Assembly (NCBI RefSeq): GCF_040054535.1
Contig: NC_090785.1
Location: forward strand, 10,454,501 to 10,518,500
DNA length: 64,000 nt
Origin: Antennarius striatus
Lineage: Eukaryota; Chordata; Actinopteri; Lophiiformes; Antennariidae
Reading direction: 5' to 3'
Translations under genes and position numbers: made by a program
In this document: piece after piece, positions 56,615 through 64,000 of the stretch
Numbering within the stretch: the stretch's first letter is position 1
How the letters are laid out: each line of letters opens with the position of its first letter
The notes under the pieces: model-generated
Told to the model about the DNA's origin: nothing
The model's database searches: none
What the model saw: only the letters and a program-made list of their open reading frames with translations

Positions 56615-58431
56615 ATGCTCCACTCCCAGAGGCTGGACCAGAGACTGAACACCCTCAGGAAGGAGGTCAGGACAATGGTGAGTATTAAAAATCTTTTGAA
56701 ATGTAGGTCCGCTATTATATTTTGTATTTGTGAGGTTTTAGGAGCTTTCCTGTAGCTTTTATTTTATGTTACCTTTTTAAATGTCAGCTTTCAAATATTA
56801 ATCCAAGTACATCAGAATATTATCTTTTCAAGCCATTTTAAAATATTTCTTCTGTCTGTTTTCTAGCCTACCTGTACCTTCAGATAGCAGCAGGATTATG
56901 TCTGTTTGAATCCAGTTATGAGATTAATGAGAGAAACAAATGCAGTGACACACATTGAACAAGACCAAATGTTCACTTCAGACTCAATTATCCTATAAGT
57001 TGGCACCTTATCACAGCATTGCTTTATTACTGATAATAGACTTGGAAAAAATACTGTTTTATTGCTCATAGTTTTTCCAAACAAAAGCCATTTTATGCTT
57101 AAATGTTTCATTCTATATCTGTTTTCAAGTATTTATGTTTTGGTAGTTAAATTGAAAAAGAGTTTCATAAATACCCAGTAAGCTAACTGACTTCCTTGTC
57201 GGTCTACAGTTAAGTTACTATAATTGCCTCTAGAATACTTTTTGGAAGACACAAACTTAGAAATAATAGTAGTACAGATACATTAGTTCACCTCTAGAGA
57301 ACACTTGACTACTAGAATTCAGACGTATAAAGTAAACTTTGAATAATAGACTTGGGATTACTGGGATTTTTCAGGAGCTGTTTTTCTAGATGCCATTGTA
57401 GTATGTCTAATATGTTCCCTCTGTCTTTCTTGCTCAGACTCAGGAGAAGGACCGAGGTGAATGGGTGTGGAGGGATCGACTGGAGCGCTGTCAGAGGCAG
57501 CTGAAGGTGAAAGACGACGAGATGAGTCGTCAATCCCAGTACTTTGAGAGCTCTAAAAACCAACTCCAACACAAGCTCTGCATTGCTTGGGAGAGAGAAC
57601 AGAGTTTACAGAACCAGATCCACGTTTTAGAAAAGCAGCTACTTCATATGACTGTGAGTGCTGCTACAGGCATGGCAATGAGCAGTGCGGTAAGAATCAC
57701 TGCTTCCACTGTAACACATTGGGATGACCAACAGAGGCTTCCTTCAATGAGAGGAGAGGGTGAAGGAGAAGAAGAGAGAAAGGAGGGGAGGAGGAGGCAA
57801 TGGCAGCCGGCTAATAGAACAGAGAGAGAAGGAGGTGGAGTGGATGATGAGGTAAAAAATATTGAGAGGGATTTGCAAGAGGAGGTCAAAGAAACAAAAA
57901 CAAAGTCTAATGAAGCCAGACTCCAAGAGTTCATCCTGAGCTTGCAAGAGGATCTCATGGTGCTGCTGGAGAGAGAGGAGGATGGCATGACAGAGCGAAA
58001 GAGACTGATGGAGCAGCTCCAGGAGGCCCAGGAAAAAAGCCAATTGATGTGTTGCCAAACAGAGGATCTGAAGGCAGAGCTGCACTTGTTGAAGGAGTCT
58101 GAAACCTCCTTGATGGAGGAGATCAAAAATCTGAGAGAGGACAATCACAGACTCCAACAGATCGTCAGCGATATGGCCGACCAAGCACCCAGGAGTAGTC
58201 CCGTTGTTCCTCCTATGTCCTCCAACACTTTCTCATATACCACTGCCATGGGAAGATCCTCAATGGGAAGCTCCAGGGAGGTTTGTAAAAATAGGATTAT
58301 TGTAATTATGATTAACATAATTTAACAGTTAATGTGAACGAAACACAGCTAGATCTCTGTAGTTTTTCTGCTTTGACATTGTTATAGAGGTGAATCATCT
58401 AATCTTCTACTGTGACATAAATTTAGTTTAA

Positions 58432-58475
<44 letters not shown>

Positions 58476-61400
58476 GTCATTTTCATGTGAACACAAATTA
58501 TTCACATTTGTCCCACAACAGGGATCTCTTTGTCAATCTTACCTCAGCAGAGAGAATAAATCAACCTAATTCATCTGTAGTTTCACCTTTTGACCACCAG
58601 GTTTCAGCAGAGAGCGCAATGGACAAAAAGGCAGGTCAGTCCTCTTCTGCCAAATCTGTAACTCCACCTGAAAGGATCAAAAATGGTCCTCTGAACCTCT
58701 TTCACCACCTTGGTTCTGAAGCCAACGTCTACCTCCAGTCCCTGTCTTTGACTACAGAGACATTAGATGAGTTTGAACTGGGTACTTGGTGCTCCAGAGG
58801 GATCTTAAACCTGGATGAATGCCCCAGTGAGGAATCTGACGCTTTGAGGGAAGCATACAGGAGCTTACAATTGGGGGCAGGACCTGAAGCAACTCAACAA
58901 AAATGTGGGAAGATGAAAATCACCCAGCAGCACACCCAGGATCAGCAAATGGTGGGTCAAGAGAACACCCACCCGAAATTACCGCTCATGAAAGTGGTAG
59001 AGGAAAAAGAAATACAGCTGGAGCAGGAGCCTTCAGGAGAAAAGGTTTGTCACAGTGATTACAGCATTCCCAAATATAAAGCTGACGTTTTCACTCATCA
59101 CTGATCAAATTCTGTCTCGCTATATCCAGATTAGCATGTTGCTCACCAGTGATAGAGCCGAAGATAACATTCTGCCACACACCCAGGATGATCTTAACAA
59201 GGCCCTGAATAAGGAGAATAGGGCCTTGGCAAATCGAATCCAGGAGCTTCTAGATCACATTGAGATCAGAGAGGAGCAGATCCAGAATGAGGAAACAGTA
59301 TTGAGGCAGCAGATCTCAAAGTTTGAGGTGGACAGAGTTCGGCTGGAGCAGGAGAGCCAGGAACAAGGGTGTTTGATTATAGAACTCACCAAAAAGACAG
59401 AAGATGATCTCAATACCATCATGGAACTACAGCAAAAGTTGGTAGAGCGTGAAAAGCATATGGAGCGATGTGGCAAGGAACAATGTGGATCCAAAATGCA
59501 AAGTGGAGATATGAATATAATACCAGAACTGCTTCAAGAGGACGACCTTGAGGAGTCTGTGGACAGATTGGTGGAAAGTGTACTAAAAGAGGAAAAACAA
59601 TTGGTGCTTATTGAAAAACCAGATGATAAAACAACAGCCTTACTACCGGGCCCTCAAGATGAAAATGATCTGTTGCAGAATGGCCCACAAAGCAGTCTCC
59701 ATGAGACATATGAGGTGAACCAGCTGACCAAATTGGTCCAGAGCCTCAAAATGGAACAAAAGGAATTGTCGGGCAACATAAATGCTCTCAGAGCACAGCA
59801 GGAAGAAGTAGCTCTGTCAGTCCAGACACAGACAGAAGCAAAGCAGCAGTTAACTAGAATGGTTTGGGGGCTGAAGGAGGAAAAGGACATCATCTCTCAA
59901 TCGCTGGCCAGCCTAAAACAAGAGAGAGAGCAGCTGACAAAAGCAGTCTATAACCTGAAAGATGAGAGGGACCAGTTAGTGACTTCTGCTGGTGGTCTGA
60001 AAGAGAAAGAACAACTCACCAAGTCTTTATCCATTATCCAAAGAGAAAAAGAGACACTGTTAGAATCTCTCTCAAGTGTAAAAGAAGAGAGAGATCAAAT
60101 CATGTACTCACTACAGACTTTACAGACAGAGAGGGAGCAGTTGAGTCAGGCAGTTCTGTATTTGAAAGAGGAGAAAAATAAACTAACCAGTTCCCTTGTG
60201 TGTCTTGAGCAGCCGAGGCTCCACGACGACGCTTACATTTTACCAGATGACTGTTACATGTTGATGAAATCTGTTGGCAATCTGAGAGATGAAAAAGACA
60301 GACTTGAACTTTCAATCAGTCGTTTGAAACAGGAAGAGGAGCAAAAAAAACTGTTCCTTCAGGGCTTTAGAGAGGAAAGAAGTGGCCCTGGAGCTACTCT
60401 GTCCAGCCAAACACAAACAGGGGGGAGGAATCAGCGTCCATCATCTGTAAATAGAGCCGTTACAACAGAGACGTCCGAGTCGCTTTTCTGGACAGAGAAT
60501 ACGCCACAAACACATCAGATTCACGACAGAGGAAACTATTTACAGGTATGAGGAGTGATCAGTTTACAGCATTGTGACTCATCTTGTATTCATATCATGG
60601 AATATTGATGATCGATAAAATGTGCCTTTGATGGACAACAGGACCAAGAGGATCTGATGAGGGAGATTGAAACCTTGGGAGTTGGGCTGAAGAAGTCACG
60701 AGATGAACTGGACAAAAGCCATGTAGATGTGAGATTATACAACTTCCCCTCTGTTCGATCTCACTGCGCACTTAGTAGGAATTTAGTTTGTGATTGTTTA
60801 CTAAAATAGCAATTGCAAGCTAGTTTATTTCTAAAATGAAGAATCATTGTGCATGATTGGATGATTGTTGCATCAGATTTATGGATAGAAGGTAACAATA
60901 CCATAATTTTTTATTGTACTACAGCATAGCATATAATTGTATAATATATAATAGGTTATTAATATAGTATAGTGGTATTATAGTAAACAGTTTAGTACTG
61001 TATATTATATTCATATACTCAAGTTTAAGTGATATTCGTAATTTTCATTTGAAGGCATGTTAAAATGGAGGAGGGGACTATGTTTGCATGTTGGTGGCAT
61101 TTCACTGGAGACTTTTGTCTTACTGTTTGTGTCTGTGGTATGTTAAGACCAGGAGGCTGCAGGAAGAATTGTGTCATTCAGAAACGAGAAGGGAGCAGGC
61201 AGAGACAAACGCTGCCCAAATGTCTGACAAGGTGTCGAGACTGACCAATCAGACTGAAGAAACCAGGAAGAACAACGAAACCCTCACAACCAAGGTATTT
61301 CGCTAAAATAATACATACAGTACTTGGCATTGTGACATCATCCTGTCTTGTTATTAGTTTCTATGTTTAGTTCAACTAAACAGGCAGTGCCTGCAGTGAC

Positions 61401-64000
61401 CACAGTAACTCTAAATATTTGCAGAAACTGTCTCTCCCATGTGTAAAACTAAAAAATGAAGACTTACTCAGCTGTAACCTGTGGCTTTTTCTATTCATCT
61501 GTTCAACCTTGTGTGGTTTGTTCCTGCTGCAGGTGAAGGAGCTGCAGAGCAAACTGACAGCCCTGGTCAGGGAGAAGAATGATGCTCTGTCACTGAAGGC
61601 GCAAACACAGGAGCAATATAATATTCTTACAGCTCAGCTCAAAGCTAAGGTTAGAGTAGCATCATGTCTCTCTTGTGTGCTGTGAATGAACTATAAATGC
61701 CTCAGTCCGGCACTGTTTTAATATTTCAACTCTTTGATTTAGGGTTAGGCCCCAATCTGGTCATTATGGTAGATATGAGAAGCTCTCAAAAAAGATTTTT
61801 CTTCAACTAACAAAACATCTTTAGATGCTAATAATACAGCAGTCTTCTTCTTTTCCTTTCGGCTTTTCACAGCGAATCAGTTGCCTCCATCTAACCCTGT
61901 CTTCTGCATCCTCTTCTCTCACACCAACTAATAATACAGCAGTAACAATGGATAATTCATATAAAGATCTATAGGAGTGAAAATCTGTTCCTGTGTGTGT
62001 TTAAAACTTGACAGACGGTGGCACTGGAGGAACTGAACTCGGAGTATATTGCTCTGAAACAAGGGAAGGACGGCATGGAGGATCTGAACATTCTCCTCGT
62101 CTCACTAAGGACACGTTATAACAACATGAGGAGTAAAGTGAGCAACCAACTAGCTCTGGCTGTGTAGTCGATGACAGTCAAAGCAATTTGTAGTAATAGA
62201 TAGGGTCAAACTGTATGTTTAGAATTGTATTTTGTTTGTCGTCTAGTATGATGCACTCCTGAAAAAGAAGAGCCCAAATGAGCTTGACATGGCTCCTTTA
62301 AAGGTGAGGAACGACGTGATTCCATTCAGTCATATGCTGTATGTGTGGCTCTGTACAGTCATGTTTGTGTCAATATGACTGTACAGAGTGTGTGACTGAC
62401 AGGTTATTCATCTAATAACAGGCCAAGCTGTCCTGCCTGGTTGTGAAGTGTCATCAGAGGAACAGCTTACTGGTTCAGATGATGGAGGCCATGCACAGAC
62501 AGGGCTGTCAGGACGTCACGCTCAAACGGCAGGTTGAGCAGATGCTCGATGACGCAGCTCTCCATGACTACACTGCAGTATTCACACCAGGGAACAAGAC
62601 CTGGGATTACAGTTCTGGGCGTACATCGGATTTGAGTTTAAAATTTCAGCATTTCACCGCTGGAGTCATGCCTGACCAAAATGGATTGTCACTTGAAACT
62701 CGAGTGAAATATGGAGAACTCAAAAGAGAAAAACACAGCTCACATGTCACCTCTGAATCCACAACAAATCCAGACTGCAGCAGTGAAGTCAGAACTTCAC
62801 TGACAGGAATGCTAAAGAAAGATGCCAACTCACCTGTGCCAATCTCACCTGGGATGCCATTACCTGTTCCAGCGCTGAAAGAGGGCTTTGTGGCCATTAC
62901 AACACAGGTGGGATAAACAAGCAAATATATTGAAATGAAGATGCTAACAGCAACAGACCATTACTGTATTAATGTGTGCCAAAATCCATCTCAGCTGAGC
63001 TAAATTGAGATATTTTATTACATTTAATTCACCTCCAGTATCATTAACTTTTAACATTTATGGAGTAATGGAATGAAGAAATCTTACTGAGAACTCAGAC
63101 AAGTTCACAATATTTCAGCAGTGGTCCAGGTGCAATTATTAACAGGTGTATAAAGTTTTTTTAAAGTGTAAATGCAAACAAATCTTTATATTGTGGATTT
63201 TAAATTTAATATACATTTATTACAATTAGTTACCACAACCTTGATCTACCTTTTCTTAATCCCACCACAGCTGTCTCCCTCTGCCAGTGGCCTGATCCAA
63301 GCAATCAGTGGACCAGAGACGTTAGGATTTGAACATCCACATCTGAAAGAGAAGTCCTCCCCAGATCCAAAGAGTATTCCTGGATCCTCAGTCAGTCCCA
63401 CTCCTCCCTCTGTCAACATTCATATCAGTCCAAAACGGAGGATGAGTAGTCCAGAGAAGATCATAAACCTGCATGAGCAACTGGAGAAGACTCTAAAGAG
63501 CATGTATGAGGTACAGGTATTGAAGCTTTACAGAAAAGCAGGTCAGTGTTGTAAATGTGTCAAAGCAAATAAAGAGTCACTTCACATAGTCCCTTTCTGT
63601 TTAGGCTCCAGTGAGCAGTGGACAGCAGTCCAGGAAAAACTTCTCCTCGTCGTCAGCTGGAGACCTGGGACAAGCCTCTCTGACCAAAAAGCAGAGTCTC
63701 AGTCCCAGCAGCCAACATGCCAACCCTCTCCCAGTCACTGCCAGTCTTAACCCAGTGATGCTCACTCCACCTGTAGTGACCACAACTGTTTCCACTAAAT
63801 CGAAAACACTCTTTAAAGCGGTTGCCTCTAGATCAGCTCACGTTACGTTCAATCCCAGCATGTTTACTGGCCAACACTTAAAGGCATCTGCTCTTTCTAG
63901 CTCTTCTAACATTCCTCCTGTCACTATGACTCCTAGCCAAGCCAAATCTGTGACCACGTGTGGGCCTGCTGTAACCATATCGCCAAAAAGAAGAAAGGAA
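56615..64000 (+). CDS. c4orf50: C4orf50-like coiled-coil protein, 12 exons, 3' end beyond the window
   Basis: Exons: 56615-56677, 57438-58280, 58601-59044, 59130-60545, 60642-60728, 61148-61294, 61533-61649, 62015-62137, 62247-62303, 62422-62907, 63271-63510 (or 63516), 63605-64000 (open). All complete exons are multiples of three, giving at least 1473 residues. The N-terminus MLHSQRLDQRLNTLRKEVRT leads into charged coiled coil (about residues 1-90 and 160-260). A less charged block (VYLQSLSLTTETLDEFELGT) is followed by a very long coiled coil containing 14-residue repeats. Further on come the compact motif VVKCHQRNSLLVQMMEAMHR with QMLDDAALHDY, and a Ser/Pro/Thr-rich tail. The name rests mainly on position beside jakmip1, as in human, and on general build; function is unknown. 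The start is supported by an upstream in-frame stop. The exon 3 acceptor (58601) is the only frame-compatible one. Confidence 0.75.
56678..57437 (+). other. Intron 1 of the C4orf50-like gene
   Basis: A GT-AG intron of 760 bases, AT-rich, with no feature that I can support. Confidence 0.75.
58281..58600 (+). repeat. Intron 2 of the C4orf50-like gene with (TTA)n
   Basis: The intron holds about 14 TTA units at 58433-58475. A stronger-looking acceptor at 58521 (CACAACAG) would put a stop in frame (CAG AGA GAA TAA), so the acceptor at 58600 is preferred. Confidence 0.7.
59745..60366 (+). repeat. 14-residue (42-bp) coiled-coil repeats inside the C4orf50-like gene
   Basis: Units begin at 59745 and step by exactly 42 bases (59787, 59829, 59871, 59913, 59955, 59997), then one 13-residue unit, then 60036, 60078, 60120, 60162 and later units. 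The consensus is L-K-x-E-R-x-Q-L-x-x-x-L-x-x, for example LKQEREQLTKAVYN, LKDERDQLVTSAGG and VKEERDQIMYSLQT. Fourteen residues equal two heptads, so the register of a coiled coil is kept apart from the single one-residue skip. Units differ in DNA, so the array is old. Confidence 0.85.
60729..61147 (+). other. Intron of the C4orf50-like gene
   Basis: AT-rich GT-AG intron with no further feature. Confidence 0.75.
61828..61943 (-). mobile_element. 84-bp LINE 3'-end insertion with 16-bp target-site duplication
   Basis: The 16 bases CTAATAATACAGCAGT occur at 61828-61843 and again, unchanged, at 61928-61943. Between them are 84 bases that read on the minus strand as the tail of the same LINE family seen at the window start (GATGCAGAAGACAGGGTTAG, ATGGAGGCAACTGATTCGCT, ending GGAAAAGAAGAAGA). 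This is a severely 5'-truncated retrotransposon insertion in an intron of the C4orf50-like gene. Confidence 0.88.
62908..63270 (+). other. Intron of the C4orf50-like gene
   Basis: AT-rich GT-AG intron of 363 bases before the exon at 63271; nothing else is visible. Confidence 0.75.

Noticed and set aside
57644..58184. Two long minus-strand frames opposite the C4orf50-like exon
   Set aside because: They are shadows of the Glu/Leu-rich coiled-coil exon on the plus strand, which has proper splice sites.
58522..58600. Earlier acceptor (CACAACAG) for exon 3 of the C4orf50-like gene
   Set aside because: From phase 0 it meets a TAA stop within 13 codons. The acceptor at 58600 keeps the frame open.

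Overview
The window is a piece of a vertebrate nuclear genome, almost certainly a teleost fish. The evidence is long GT-AG introns, dense CA/GT and other microsatellites, Tc1/mariner, hAT and LINE relics typical of fish, and four vertebrate genes in their conserved 4p16.1-type order. It is an ordinary chromosomal locus: I see no CRISPR array, virus, operon, or rRNA/tRNA gene.

Layout. (1) 1988-18507, plus strand: ppp2r2c, a B55-gamma regulatory subunit of PP2A, nine coding exons, 450 aa. A second phase-matched candidate first exon lies at 5189-5270. (2) 22576-28266, minus strand: wfs1 (wolframin), nine coding exons, 971 aa, with a probable non-coding first exon near 29236-29430. It converges on ppp2r2c. 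(3) 40606-54918, plus strand: jakmip1, 21 coding exons, 851 aa, ending in a 51-bp exon that encodes a hydrophobic tail. Its candidate promoter is the CpG-rich stretch at about 33700-34324, divergent from wfs1. (4) 56615 to the window end, plus strand: a large coiled-coil gene at the position of human C4orf50, at least 1473 codons in 12 exons, running off the window.

The order and orientations (PPP2R2C and WFS1 convergent, WFS1 and JAKMIP1 divergent, then C4orf50 in line) match the human arrangement as I know it. This supports the gene names independently of the protein matches. The genes do not form one pathway: PP2A targeting, ER membrane/calcium homeostasis, and neuronal microtubule/GABA-B-receptor-linked coiled-coil function.

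The remaining sequence is introns and intergenic DNA. It holds SINE-like repeats, an internally deleted mariner-type element, a decayed Tc1-like element with TA target sites, a hAT-like relic and two LINE 3' ends, one of them an 84-bp insertion with a perfect 16-bp target-site duplication. The most useful leads are the alternative ppp2r2c first exon, the shared all-phase-0 exon structure of jakmip1 and the C4orf50-like gene, the 14-residue repeat in the latter, upstream ORFs in two genes, and short regulatory motifs (PBX-MEIS, CRE/E-box, ERSE-II-like). Exon borders come from reading frames, splice consensus and remembered family sequences; no alignment was run.
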